A stretch of DNA of 57,859 nucleotides from Streptomyces rubiginosohelvolus. GTDB taxonomy: Bacteria > Actinomycetota > Actinomycetes > Streptomycetales > Streptomycetaceae. Of the stretch, positions 19,268 to 28,032 are shown one piece after another. Every line of letters starts with the position of its first letter. Within the stretch, counting starts at the first letter, position 1. The notes beneath the pieces are model-generated. The model was not told the DNA's origin and ran no database searches. It saw only the letters and a program-made list of their open reading frames with translations. A program made the position numbers and the translations under genes. The DNA lies in the NCBI RefSeq assembly GCF_014649875.1, contig NZ_BMTW01000010.1, forward strand, positions 197,031-254,889. The letters are read 5' to 3'.

Positions 19268-20907
19268 GCGCCGCCCACGCCCTCTATCCCACCGTCCAGC
19301 TCGCCGCCACCGAGGGGGCGAGCGAGCACCGGCCGCTGATCATCACGCTGTTCGCCGCGTTCGTCGTCGCCACCCTCTTCATCACCGTGTGGGCGGGCCG
19401 CCAGACCAAGAGCGCCTCCGACTTCTACGCGGGCGGCCGCCAGTTCACCGGATTCCAGAACGGACTCGCGGTCTCCGGCGACTACATGTCCGCCGCGTCC
19501 TTCCTCGGCATCGCCGGAGCCATCGCCCTCTTCGGGTACGACGGCTTCCTGTACTCCATCGGCTTCCTCGTCGCCTGGCTCGTCGCCCTGCTCCTGGTCG
19601 CCGAACCGCTGCGCAACTCCGGCCGCTACACGATGGGCGACGTCCTCGCCTACCGGATGCGCCAGCGCCCCGTCCGTACCGCCGCCGGTACGTCCACGAT
19701 CGTCGTCTCGATCTTCTACCTGCTGGCCCAGATGGCCGGAGCCGGCGTCCTCGTCTCGCTGCTGCTCGGCATCACCAGCGACTTCGGGAAGATCGTCATC
19801 GTCGCCCTGGTCGGCATCCTCATGATCCTCTACGTCACCATCGGCGGCATGAAGGGCACCACCTGGGTGCAGATGGTCAAGGCCGTCCTGCTCATCGCGG
19901 GCACCCTGCTCATCACCTTCCTGATCCTGCTGAAGTTCAACTTCAACATCTCCGACCTGCTCGGCACCGCCGCCAGCAACAGCGGCAAGGGCGCGGCCTT
20001 CCTGGAGCCCGGCCTGAAGTACGGCGCCACCGGGGTCTCGAAGCTGGACTTCATCTCGCTCGGCATCGCCCTGGTCCTCGGCACCGCCGGCCTGCCGCAC
20101 ATCCTGATCCGCTTCTACACCGTGCCGACCGCGAAGGCCGCCCGTAAGTCCGTGAACTGGGCGATCGGCATCATCGGCGCCTTCTACCTGATGACGATCG
20201 TGCTCGGCTTCGGCGCCGCCGCGATCCTCAAGCAGGACGACATCATCGCCTCCAACAAGGCCGGCAACACCGCGGCGCCACTCGCCGCACTGGAGATCGG
20301 CGGCGGCTCCGGGTCCACGGGCGGAGCCATCCTCCTCGCGGTCATCTCCGCGGTCGCCTTCGCCACCATCCTGGCCGTCGTCGCCGGACTGACCCTCGCC
20401 TCCTCCTCGTCCTTCGCGCACGACATCTACGCCAACGTCATCCGCAAGGGGCAGGCCACCGAGAAGGAGGAGGTCCGCGCGGCGCGCTGGGCCACCGTCG
20501 CGATCGGCATCGTCTCCATCGCGCTCGGTGCACTCGCCCGCGACCTGAACGTCGCCGGACTCGTCGCCCTGGCCTTCGCGGTCGCGGCCTCCGCCAACCT
20601 GCCGACGATCCTCTACAGCCTCTTCTGGAAGCGCTTCACCACGCAGGGGGCCCTCTGGTCCATCTACGGAGGTCTCGCCTCCTCCGTCCTGCTGGTGCTG
20701 TTCTCGCCGGTCGTCTCCTCCAAGCCGACCTCGATGTTCCCGGACGTCGACTTCGCCTGGTTCCCGCTGGAGAACCCCGGCCTGATCTCGATCCCGCTGG
20801 GCTTCCTGCTCGGCTGGATCGGCTCGCTGATCTCCAAGGAGAAGGCCGACACGGACAAGTACGCCGAGCTGGAGGTCAAGTCCCTCACCGGCGTCGGAGC
20901 CCACTGA
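19264..20907 (+). CDS. Sodium/solute (cation-acetate) symporter, ActP-like
   Basis: 547 aa in the SSS family with about 13 transmembrane helices. Signature features are ASDFYAGGRQFTGFQNGLAVSGDYMSAASFLG in TM1-2, GGMKGTTWVQMVKA, and LPHILIRFYTVPTAKAARKS. The close pairing with DUF485 and these motifs point to acetate or another short-chain carboxylate. Pyruvate or propionate cannot be excluded. It is the last gene of a two-gene operon ending at a strong hairpin. Confidence 0.88.
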   Translation: MSAAHALYPTVQLAATEGASEHRPLIITLFAAFVVATLFITVWAGRQTKSASDFYAGGRQFTGFQNGLAVSGDYMSAASFLGIAGAIALFGYDGFLYSIGFLVAWLVALLLVAEPLRNSGRYTMGDVLAYRMRQRPVRTAAGTSTIVVSIFYLLAQMAGAGVLVSLLLGITSDFGKIVIVALVGILMILYVTIGGMKGTTWVQMVKAVLLIAGTLLITFLILLKFNFNISDLLGTAASNSGKGAAFLEPGLKYGATGVSKLDFISLGIALVLGTAGLPHILIRFYTVPTAKAARKSVNWAIGIIGAFYLMTIVLGFGAAAILKQDDIIASNKAGNTAAPLAALEIGGGSGSTGGAILLAVISAVAFATILAVVAGLTLASSSSFAHDIYANVIRKGQATEKEEVRAARWATVAIGIVSIALGALARDLNVAGLVALAFAVAASANLPTILYSLFWKRFTTQGALWSIYGGLASSVLLVLFSPVVSSKPTSMFPDVDFAWFPLENPGLISIPLGFLLGWIGSLISKEKADTDKYAELEVKSLTGVGAH

Positions 20908-20951
20908 GCACACCGGAGCGGGCGGGCCCGTTCGGCCCATCGCCCACCCCC

Positions 20952-20997
20952 TGCGGCCGGGCCGCGTCGTAGAGTCCTACGACGCGGCCCGGCCGCA
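20952..20997 (+). terminator. Terminator, 20-bp perfect stem
   Basis: Perfect inverted repeat 20952-20971 / 20978-20997 with a 6-base loop. It follows the symporter gene and precedes moaA. Confidence 0.85.
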
Positions 20998-21098
20998 CCT
21001 CGTGGCAAACGGGCCACGCCGTTGTCACATGTCTCACGTAGGCTCGGAAGTACCAGAAGCGAAGAAGAGCGATCGCACCACCGGGGGAGGGACCCACC

Positions 21099-22088
21099 GT
21101 GCTCATCGACACCTACGACCGGGTCGCCACCGACCTGCGCGTGTCACTCACCGACAAGTGCAATCTCCGCTGCACCTACTGCATGCCGGAAGAGGGCCTT
21201 CAGTGGCTCGGCAAGAGCGAGCTGCTCTCCGACGACGAGATCGTCCGCCTGATCCGGATCGCCGTCACCCGGCTCGGCATCACCGAGGTCCGCTTCACCG
21301 GCGGCGAGCCTCTGCTGCGCCCCGGCCTCGTCTCCATCGTCGAGCAGTGCGCCGCGCTCACCCCGCGCCCCCGCATGTCCCTCACGACCAACGGCATCGG
21401 ACTCAAGCGGACCGCCACCGCCCTCAAGGCCGCCGGTCTCGACCGGGTCAACGTCTCGCTGGACACCCTGCGGCCCGACGTCTTCAAGACCCTCACCCGC
21501 CGTGACCGCCACAGGGACGTGCTGGACGGCCTGGAGGCCGCCCACGAGGCCGGGCTCACCCCGGTGAAGGTCAACTCCGTCCTGATGCCGGGACTCAACG
21601 ACGACGAGGCCCCCGAGTTGCTCGCCTGGGCCGTGGCCCACGACTACGAGCTCCGCTTCATCGAGCAGATGCCGCTCGACGCCCAGCACGGCTGGAAGCG
21701 CGACGGCATGATCACCGCCGGGGACATCCTCACCTCGCTGCGCACCCGCTTCACCCTGACGCCCGAGAGCGACGCGTCCCGCGGCTCCGCCCCCGCCGAG
21801 CGCTGGACCGTCGACGGCGGCCCGCACCGCGTCGGGGTGATCGCCTCCGTCACCCGCCCGTTCTGCCGCGCCTGCGACCGTACGCGGCTCACCGCCGACG
21901 GCCAGGTCCGCACCTGCCTCTTCGCCCGTGAGGAGACGGACCTGCGCGGGGCGCTGCGCGGGGACGCGCCGGACGAGGAGATCGCCCAGCTCTGGCGGAC
22001 GGCGATGTGGGGCAAGAAGGCGGGCTCCGGACTGGACGACCCGTCCTTCCTGCAGCCCGACCGCCCGATGTCGGCGATCGGCGGCTGA
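21099..22088 (+). CDS. moaA: GTP 3',8-cyclase MoaA (molybdenum cofactor biosynthesis)
   Basis: 329 aa. GTG 21099 follows GGGGGAGG. The radical-SAM cluster is C21, C25 and C28 (KCNLRCTYC). The second 4Fe-4S cluster, which binds GTP, uses C256, C259 and C273 (FCRACDRTRL ... RTCLF). The protein ends in the catalytically required Gly-Gly. It converts GTP to the cyclic intermediate of cPMP synthesis in the cytosol. No other mo gene is adjacent, so the pathway is encoded elsewhere. Confidence 0.96.
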   Translation: MLIDTYDRVATDLRVSLTDKCNLRCTYCMPEEGLQWLGKSELLSDDEIVRLIRIAVTRLGITEVRFTGGEPLLRPGLVSIVEQCAALTPRPRMSLTTNGIGLKRTATALKAAGLDRVNVSLDTLRPDVFKTLTRRDRHRDVLDGLEAAHEAGLTPVKVNSVLMPGLNDDEAPELLAWAVAHDYELRFIEQMPLDAQHGWKRDGMITAGDILTSLRTRFTLTPESDASRGSAPAERWTVDGGPHRVGVIASVTRPFCRACDRTRLTADGQVRTCLFAREETDLRGALRGDAPDEEIAQLWRTAMWGKKAGSGLDDPSFLQPDRPMSAIGG

Positions 22089-22115
22089 CGCCGGGGCGTT
22101 CCGGGGGGCCGACGC

Positions 22116-22373
22116 TCAGGCGTCCCGCGAGCCCTCGGGTCCGGGGTCCCAGTCCTTCAGCGCCACGACATCCTTGAGGAAACCCCGTACACCGAGGAAC
22201 GAGGACAGGTGCTCCCGGTGCTCGTCGCAGGCCAGCCAGGTCTTGCGCCGCTCGGGCGTGTGCAGCTTCGGGTTGTTCCAGGCGAGCACCCACACGGCGG
22301 CGGCCCGGCAGCCCTTGGCGGAACAGAGCGGGGCACCGGAGGGGCTCTCGGCGGACGTCTCGGGGAAAATCAC
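22116..22373 (-). CDS. Small conserved Cys/His protein
   Basis: 85 aa from GTG 22373. Conserved-looking residues are a CSAKGC knuckle near 17-22, WVLAWNNPKLH, and LACDEHREHLSSFL, which together could bind zinc. There are no membrane segments. Streptomyces homologues are uncharacterised, and I do not assign a function. Minus-strand TAGGCT lies at 22386-22381 with seven bases to the GTG and no ribosome site, suggesting a leaderless or one-base-leader mRNA. Confidence 0.75.
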   Translation of the reverse strand: MIFPETSAESPSGAPLCSAKGCRAAAVWVLAWNNPKLHTPERRKTWLACDEHREHLSSFLGVRGFLKDVVALKDWDPGPEGSRDA

Positions 22374-22380
22374 GGGTCCC

Positions 22381-22386
22381 AGCCTA
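22381..22386 (-). promoter_or_regulatory. -10 box for small Cys/His protein gene
   Basis: Minus-strand TAGGCT is spaced seven bases from GTG 22373. TTGGCT lies about 15 bases further upstream as a weak -35. Confidence 0.35.
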
Positions 22387-22470
22387 GGACAGGTGCTCGC
22401 GAGCCAAGTCAGGTGGATCGCAAGCCTTCTGAGGCATCCCCTGCGGACGCATCCCCTGCCGGAGAAAAGG

Positions 22471-22508
22471 CGACGCCGGGCAGCCACGGGGGGAGCTGCC
22501 CGGCGTCG
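22471..22508 (-). terminator. Hairpin after DUF3099 gene, 13-bp perfect stem
   Basis: Inverted repeat 22471-22483 / 22496-22508 with a 12-base loop, between two minus-strand genes. It is placed to terminate the DUF3099 transcript. Confidence 0.6.
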
Positions 22509-22629
22509 GTCCATCGCTCCGACGGGGGATGCGGAGCGCTTTCGAAGTATGTCACGGGGACCGGGGTGCGGTGCACCGGAACGTCATGATTGATCTGAGC
22601 TTTTCCTGAGCTTCGCGCGACCTGCGGGG

Positions 22630-23007
22630 TCAGCCGGGCTCATGCGACGGCGGAACCCGGCCGGACGCCCCCTGAGCGTCCCCCGGCTCCGCCGAACCGG
22701 TCACGGGAGCGGCCTCCAGAGCCGGGCGCATCGGCATCGGCACGAACGTCGTCGGCAGCGAAGTCACGTTCTCCCGGCCCGCGTTGGCGATGACCACCGC
22801 CACGTACGGCAGCAGGACGCCGAGCACGAGCGCCACGATCGCCACATGCCGCTCCACGTTCCACAGCACCGCGGCGAGCACCACGGACACCGTGCGCACC
22901 GACATCGAGATCACATAGCGCCGCTGCCGGCCGCGGACGTCTTCCGTCAGCCCCTGACGGGCGCCCGTGATCCGGATGACCTCCGAATCCGCGTTCTTCC
23001 GCAGCAT
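22630..23007 (-). CDS. DUF3099 membrane protein
   Basis: 125 aa with ATG after GGTGGAG. N-terminus ITGARQGLTEDVRGRQRRYVISM is the DUF3099 signature. Two membrane helices (about 38-55 and 58-80) follow, then a Pro/Ala-rich cytosolic tail. The family is restricted to actinobacteria and has no assigned function. Confidence 0.85.
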   Translation of the reverse strand: MLRKNADSEVIRITGARQGLTEDVRGRQRRYVISMSVRTVSVVLAAVLWNVERHVAIVALVLGVLLPYVAVVIANAGRENVTSLPTTFVPMPMRPALEAAPVTGSAEPGDAQGASGRVPPSHEPG

Positions 23008-23209
23008 GCTCCACCACCAGATGTCGTCGCCGGACGCTCACGGACCGGGCCGCATCCACGGTACGCCCGTCATCCGCCGGGCGGGCGACCGGGCCCGGCC
23101 CGACAGGTGGGACCCGGGGTCCCCCGGACGGCCCAACCGGGCATGCGGGCGCCCGGACGGCGGGCCGAGACTGGGCGGACGCGCACTCCGCGCCGTACGA
23201 GGAGGCGAA

Positions 23210-23488
23210 ATGAGCTGGTTGTGGGCAATCATCGTGGGATTGGTGCTCGGTGTCATCGCCAGAGCGATCCTGCCGGGTAAGCAGGACATCCCGCTCTGGC
23301 TGACGGCCGTGTTCGGCATCCTCGGCAGCATCCTCGGCAACGCCGTGGCGGGCTGGATCGGTGTGGAGGACACCAAGGGCATCGACTGGATCCGCCATGT
23401 GCTCCAGCTGGCGGGCGCCGTGGCGGTCGTCGCCGTCGGCGACATGGCCTGGCAGAAGATCCGGGGCGGCCGCAGTCAGAGAACCTGA
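23210..23488 (+). CDS. GlsB/YeaQ/YmgE family small membrane protein
   Basis: 92 aa with ATG after ACGAGGAGG. Three hydrophobic helices with the family glycine pattern: IIVGLVLGVIARAILPGKQ at the start and FGILGSILGNAVAGWIG in the middle. Members respond to general stress in various bacteria and have no known biochemical activity. Divergent from the DUF3099 gene. Confidence 0.9.
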   Translation: MSWLWAIIVGLVLGVIARAILPGKQDIPLWLTAVFGILGSILGNAVAGWIGVEDTKGIDWIRHVLQLAGAVAVVAVGDMAWQKIRGGRSQRT

Positions 23489-23516
23489 CCGGTCACCGCT
23501 CCACCGCTCCATCGAA

Positions 23517-23559
23517 CGCCGCGGCCGGACACGCGAGGAAAGCGTGTCCGGCCGCGGCG
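23517..23559. terminator. Bidirectional terminator, 18-bp perfect stem
   Basis: Perfect inverted repeat 23517-23534 / 23542-23559 with a 7-base loop, between the convergent GlsB-like and tyrS genes. Confidence 0.85.
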
Positions 23560-23573
23560 TCGTACTGAGCAGG

Positions 23574-24845
23574 TCAGCCCGCCGGGCTGACCTCCACGGC
23601 CGCCAGGTTCTTCTTGCCGCGGCGCAGCACCAGCCAGCGCCCGTGCAGCAGCTCACCGGCGTCCGGCGCGACCTCGCCGTCGACGACCTTCACGTTGTTC
23701 ACGTAGGCGCCGCCCTCCTTGACCGTACGGCGGGCCCCCGACTTGCTCGGCGCGAGACCGACCTCCACCAGCAGGTCCACCAGCGGACCCAGCTCGGCGA
23801 CCGTGGCGTGCGGCACCTCGGAGAGAGCGGCGCCGAGCGTCGCCTCGTCCAGCTCGGCCAGGTCGCCCTGGCCGAAGAGCGCCTTCGACGCCGCGATGAC
23901 CGCCGCGCACTGCTCGCCGCCGTGCACCAGCGTGGTCAGCTCCTCGGCCAGCGCACGCTGCGCGTTGCGGGCCTGCGGCCGCTCCTCGGTCAGCTTCTCC
24001 AGCTCCTCCAACTCCTCACGGCTCTTGAAGCTGAGGATGCGCAGGTAGCGGGAGACGTCCCGGTCGTCCACGTTCAGCCAGAACTGGTAGAACGCGTACG
24101 GCGTGGTCATCTCCGGGTCGAGCCAGACGGCGCCGCTCTCGGACTTGCCGAACTTCGTCCCGTCGGCCTTCGTCATCAGCGGCGTCGCCAGCGCGTGCAC
24201 GACCGCCCCCGGCTCCAGCCGGTGGATCAGGTCGATGCCCGCGGTGAGGTTGCCCCACTGGTCGCTGCCGCCCTGCTGAAGGGTGCAGCCGTGCCGGCGG
24301 TACAGCTCCAGGAAGTCCATGCCCTGGAGCAACTGGTAGCTGAACTCGGTGTAGCTGATGCCCTCCTGCGACTCCAGCCGCCGGGCGACGGAGTCCTTGG
24401 TGAGCATCTTGTTGACCCGGAAGTGCTTGCCGATGTCCCGCAGGAACTCGATCGCGGACATGCCCGCGGTCCAGTCCAGGTTGTTGACCATCGTCGCCGC
24501 GTTCGGGCCCTCGAAGGTGAGGAAGGGCTCGATCTGGCCCCGCAGCCGCTGCACCCACGCGGCGATGGTCTCCGGGTCGTTCAGCGTGCGCTCGGCGGTG
24601 GGCCGCGGGTCACCGATCTGCCCCGTGGCCCCGCCGACCAGCGCCAGCGGCTTCAGCCCGGCCTGCTGGAGCCGCCGCATGGTGAGCACCTGCACCAGGT
24701 GCCCGACGTGCAGGCTGGCCGCGGTCGGGTCGAAGCCGCAATAGAAGGTGACGGGACCGTCCGCGAGAGCCTTGCGCAATGCGTCCTCGTCAGTGGACTG
24801 GGCGAACAGCCCGCGCCACTTCAGCTCGTCGACGATGTCCGTCAC
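23574..24845 (-). CDS. tyrS: Tyrosyl-tRNA synthetase TyrS
   Basis: 423 aa, GTG start with AAGGAG ten bases upstream. Class I motifs: HVGHLV (HIGH element, residues ~45-50) and KFGKSESGAVW (KMSKS element). Tyrosine and tRNA-binding parts include GCTLQQGGSDQWGN. The C-terminal ~70 residues form an S4 RNA-binding domain (APSKSGARRTVKEGGAYVNN). No T-box leader fits in the 52-base gap upstream. Confidence 0.97.
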   Translation of the reverse strand: MTDIVDELKWRGLFAQSTDEDALRKALADGPVTFYCGFDPTAASLHVGHLVQVLTMRRLQQAGLKPLALVGGATGQIGDPRPTAERTLNDPETIAAWVQRLRGQIEPFLTFEGPNAATMVNNLDWTAGMSAIEFLRDIGKHFRVNKMLTKDSVARRLESQEGISYTEFSYQLLQGMDFLELYRRHGCTLQQGGSDQWGNLTAGIDLIHRLEPGAVVHALATPLMTKADGTKFGKSESGAVWLDPEMTTPYAFYQFWLNVDDRDVSRYLRILSFKSREELEELEKLTEERPQARNAQRALAEELTTLVHGGEQCAAVIAASKALFGQGDLAELDEATLGAALSEVPHATVAELGPLVDLLVEVGLAPSKSGARRTVKEGGAYVNNVKVVDGEVAPDAGELLHGRWLVLRRGKKNLAAVEVSPAG

Positions 24846-24897
24846 GGTTCCGGTGCTCCTTATGCCTGGTAGAGATGTACGTGTCAGTCTAGGCGGG

Positions 24898-26292
24898 TCA
24901 TACGCCCGGGCTGACCGAGCTCATGTTGAAGTCCGGGATGCGCAGCGCGGGCATCGCCGCACGGGTGAACCAGTCGCCCCACTCACGCGGCAGCGTCTTC
25001 TCCGTACGCCCGGCCTCCGAGGCCCGCGACAGCAGGTCCACCGGCGACTCGTTGAACCGGAAGTTGTTCACCTCGCCGATCACCTCGCCGTCCTCGACCA
25101 GATAGACGCCGTCCCGGGTCAGCCCGGTCAGCAGCAGCGTCGCCGGGTCCACCTCGCGGATGTACCAGAGGCAGGTCAGCAGCAGCGCCCGCCCGGTCGT
25201 CGCGGCGACCATCTCCTCCAGCGACTTCTCGCCGCCGCCCTCCAGGAGCAGGTTGTCGATGCCCGGGGCGACCGGGAGGCCGGTCAGGCCCGCCGAGTGC
25301 CGGGTCGTCGTCAGCCGCTCCAGCTTCCCGTTCCGGACCCAGTCCGTCGGGGCCAGCGGCAGCCCGTTGTCGAAGACGGAACCGCTGTCGCCGGAGGAGT
25401 GGGCGATCACGAACGGCGCCGACTCCAGACCCGGGGCGTGCGGGTCGCTGCGCAGGGTGAGGGGGAGCGGCGCGAGCTGCTCGCCGAGCCGGGTCCCGCC
25501 GCCCGGCGTCGAGAACACCGTCCGGCCCTCCACCGCGTCCCGCGCGGTCGACGACCAGAGCTGGTAGATCAGCAGGTCCGCCACCGCGGTCGGCGGCAGC
25601 AGCGTCTCGTACCGGCCGGCGGGCAGCTCGATGCGCCGCTCCGCCCAGCGCAGCCGCTGTGCCAGCTCCGCGTCCATCGCCGCCGGGTCGACGTCCTTGA
25701 AGTCCCGGGTCGCCCGGCCCGCCCACGCCGAACGCGTCCGGTCCGGCGACTTCGCGTTCAGCTCCAGCGTCCCGTTCGGCTGGTCGTGGCGCAGCCGCAG
25801 CCCCGTCGACGTCCCCACGTAGGTGGAGGTCAGCTCGTGGTTGGCGAAGCCGTACAGCTCACGGCCGCCCGAGCGGGCCCGGGCGAAGGCGTCGCCGAGC
25901 GCCGGGGCGAAGTCCGCGAAGACCTCCGAGCCGGTCTCGGCGGGCGCGTCCGTGAAGTCGGGCGATGCGGGCACCCCGCTCACCAGCGGCTGCGCGTCCT
26001 CCGCCGGACCCGCGCCCCGGGCGGCGGCCTCGGCGGCGCGGACCAGCGGCTCCAGGTCGTCGGTGGTCACGGCGGACCGGGAGACGACACCGGAGGCGGT
26101 TCCCTCGGCCCCGTCCACGGTCGCGATGACGGTCAGGGTCCGCCCCCGGGTCACCCCGTTCGTGGTGAGCGCGTTGCCCGCCCAGCGCAGATTGGCGGAG
26201 GACTGCTCGTCGGCGATGACCACCAGACCGTCCGTGGTGGACAGCTCCAGAGCCCGCTCGACGATCTCGTACGGCTTGCTGACGCGGCTCAT
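24898..26292 (-). CDS. TldE/PmbA-type metalloprotease subunit
   Basis: 464 aa. It belongs to the PmbA/TldD family but lacks the HExxxH metal site, as TldE subunits do. Recognisable segments are VVIADEQSSANLRWAGNALTTNG at the N-terminus and GLTRDGVYLVEDGEVIGEVNNFRFNESPVDLL near the end, which is the C-terminal substrate region. ATG overlaps the stop of tldD by four bases. The TldD/TldE heterodimer is a cytosolic protease that trims peptides, for example modified peptide natural products in E. coli and other bacteria. Confidence 0.92.
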   Translation of the reverse strand: MSRVSKPYEIVERALELSTTDGLVVIADEQSSANLRWAGNALTTNGVTRGRTLTVIATVDGAEGTASGVVSRSAVTTDDLEPLVRAAEAAARGAGPAEDAQPLVSGVPASPDFTDAPAETGSEVFADFAPALGDAFARARSGGRELYGFANHELTSTYVGTSTGLRLRHDQPNGTLELNAKSPDRTRSAWAGRATRDFKDVDPAAMDAELAQRLRWAERRIELPAGRYETLLPPTAVADLLIYQLWSSTARDAVEGRTVFSTPGGGTRLGEQLAPLPLTLRSDPHAPGLESAPFVIAHSSGDSGSVFDNGLPLAPTDWVRNGKLERLTTTRHSAGLTGLPVAPGIDNLLLEGGGEKSLEEMVAATTGRALLLTCLWYIREVDPATLLLTGLTRDGVYLVEDGEVIGEVNNFRFNESPVDLLSRASEAGRTEKTLPREWGDWFTRAAMPALRIPDFNMSSVSPGV

Positions 26293-27812
26293 CGCCCGGC
26301 CTCCTGCGTCGTGTTGAGGATGTTGACGCCCCGGAAGAGGGCGGAGGGGCAGCCGTGCGAGACCGCCGCGACCTGGCCCGGCTGGGCCTTGCCGCAGTTG
26401 AACGCGCCGCCGAGCACATACGTCTGGGGGCCGCCGACCTTCTCCATCGAGCCCCAGAAGTCGGTGGTCGTCGCCTGGTACGCCACATCGCGCAGCTGTC
26501 CGGCGAGCCTGCCGTTCTCGATGCGGAAGAACCGCTGCCCGGTGAACTGGAAGTTGTAGCGCTGCATGTCGATGGACCAGGACCGGTCACCGACCACGTA
26601 GATCCCGCGCTCGACCCCGCCGATCAGGTCCTCCGTGGAGAGCCCGCCCGGATCCGGCTGCAACGACACGTTCGCCATGCGCTGGACGGGGACATGGCCC
26701 GGCGAGTCCGCGAACGCGCAGCCGTTGGAACGGCCGAGGCCCGTCAGCTTCGCGATGCGGCGGTCCAGCTGGTAGCCGACGAGCGTGCCGTCCTTCACCA
26801 GGTCCCACGACTGCGCCTCGACGCCCTCGTCGTCGTACCCGATGGTCGCGAGGCCGTGCTCGGCGGTGCGGTCGCCCGTCACGTTCATCACGGGGGAGCC
26901 GTACGCCAGCTTGCCGAGCTGGTCGAAGGTGGCGAACGAGGTCCCGGCGTACGCCGCCTCGTACCCCAGCGCACGGTCCAGCTCGGTGGCGTGGCCGATC
27001 GACTCGTGGATCGTCAGCCACAGGTTGGACGGGTCGACGACGAGGTCGTACGCCCCCGCCTCGACGCCCGGCGCCCGCATCTTCTCCGCCAGCAGCCCGG
27101 GGATCTGTTCCAGCTCGGCGTCCCAGTCCCAGCCGGTGCCGGTCAGATACTCCCAGCCCCGGCCCACCGGCGGCGCGATGGTGCGCATCGAGTCGAACTC
27201 GCCGGTCGTGCCGTCCACCGCGACGGCGGTGAACTGCGGGTGGATCCGCACCCGTTGCTGCGTGGTGACGGTGCCCGCCGTGTCCGCGTAGAACTTGTTC
27301 TCGTGCACGGTCATCAGGGACGCGTCCACATGCGCGACGCCCTCCGCGCCCAGCAGCCGCCCGCTCCACTCGGCGAGCAGCGCCGCCTTCTCCTCGTCCG
27401 GTACGGAGAAGGGGTCGACGTCGTACGCCGAGACCCAGGTCCGCTCACCGTGCGACGGCTCGTCCGCCAGCTCCACCAGCTCGTCCGAGCCGGCCGCCGC
27501 GATCACCTTCGCCGACAGCTTGGCCATCGCGACGGCCTGCGAGGCCACCTTCGCGGCCGCGTCCATCGTCAGATCGACCCCCGACGCGAACCCCCAGGCC
27601 CCGCCGTGCACCACGCGGACCGCGTACCCGAGGTCCGTGCTGTCCGACGCCCCGGCGGGCCGCGCGTCCCGCAGCCGCCAGGTGGCGCTGCGCACCCGCT
27701 CCAGCCGGAAGTCGGCGTGCGTCGCGCCGAGGGCCCGCGCTCGGGCGAGCGCCGCGTCGGCCAGCGCGCGCGACGGCAGTGCCAGGAATGACTGATCTAC
27801 CTCGTGGGGCAC
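26289..27812 (-). CDS. tldD: TldD-type metalloprotease catalytic subunit
   Basis: 507 aa from GTG 27812, with AAGGGA upstream. The zinc motif HESIGH (H269, E270, H274) sits in LWLTIHESIGHATELD. Downstream the family elements GLATIGYDDEGVEAQSWDLV and GGAFNCGKAQPGQ are present. Partner of the overlapping tldE gene, together forming the active heterodimer. Divergent from the large STAND ATPase gene, with a 220-base gap. Confidence 0.93.
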   Translation of the reverse strand: MPHEVDQSFLALPSRALADAALARARALGATHADFRLERVRSATWRLRDARPAGASDSTDLGYAVRVVHGGAWGFASGVDLTMDAAAKVASQAVAMAKLSAKVIAAAGSDELVELADEPSHGERTWVSAYDVDPFSVPDEEKAALLAEWSGRLLGAEGVAHVDASLMTVHENKFYADTAGTVTTQQRVRIHPQFTAVAVDGTTGEFDSMRTIAPPVGRGWEYLTGTGWDWDAELEQIPGLLAEKMRAPGVEAGAYDLVVDPSNLWLTIHESIGHATELDRALGYEAAYAGTSFATFDQLGKLAYGSPVMNVTGDRTAEHGLATIGYDDEGVEAQSWDLVKDGTLVGYQLDRRIAKLTGLGRSNGCAFADSPGHVPVQRMANVSLQPDPGGLSTEDLIGGVERGIYVVGDRSWSIDMQRYNFQFTGQRFFRIENGRLAGQLRDVAYQATTTDFWGSMEKVGGPQTYVLGGAFNCGKAQPGQVAAVSHGCPSALFRGVNILNTTQEAGR

Positions 27813-28032
27813 AGGGAGTTCCCTTCTCGATACACCACGGCAGTGAACCACGCGGAGGGTGACCGCACCGGGGTGGAGCCTGACCTTTCGTCATGAGATC
27901 CGCCAACTTCATGGACCCCGAAGGCGCTGCGGTGAGAAGATCCGCCTATACACGGGTGGCCGGTGGGGTTGATCCCGGTTCTTCCCCCAAGTTCCCCGGA
28001 GTTCCGGGCCGGAGAATGAGGTCGTCGTCCCG

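Noticed and set aside
22509..22629. Small RNA or mini-ORF upstream of the 85-aa gene
   Set aside because: Only a terminator hairpin lies just before it; no promoter or conserved motif was seen.
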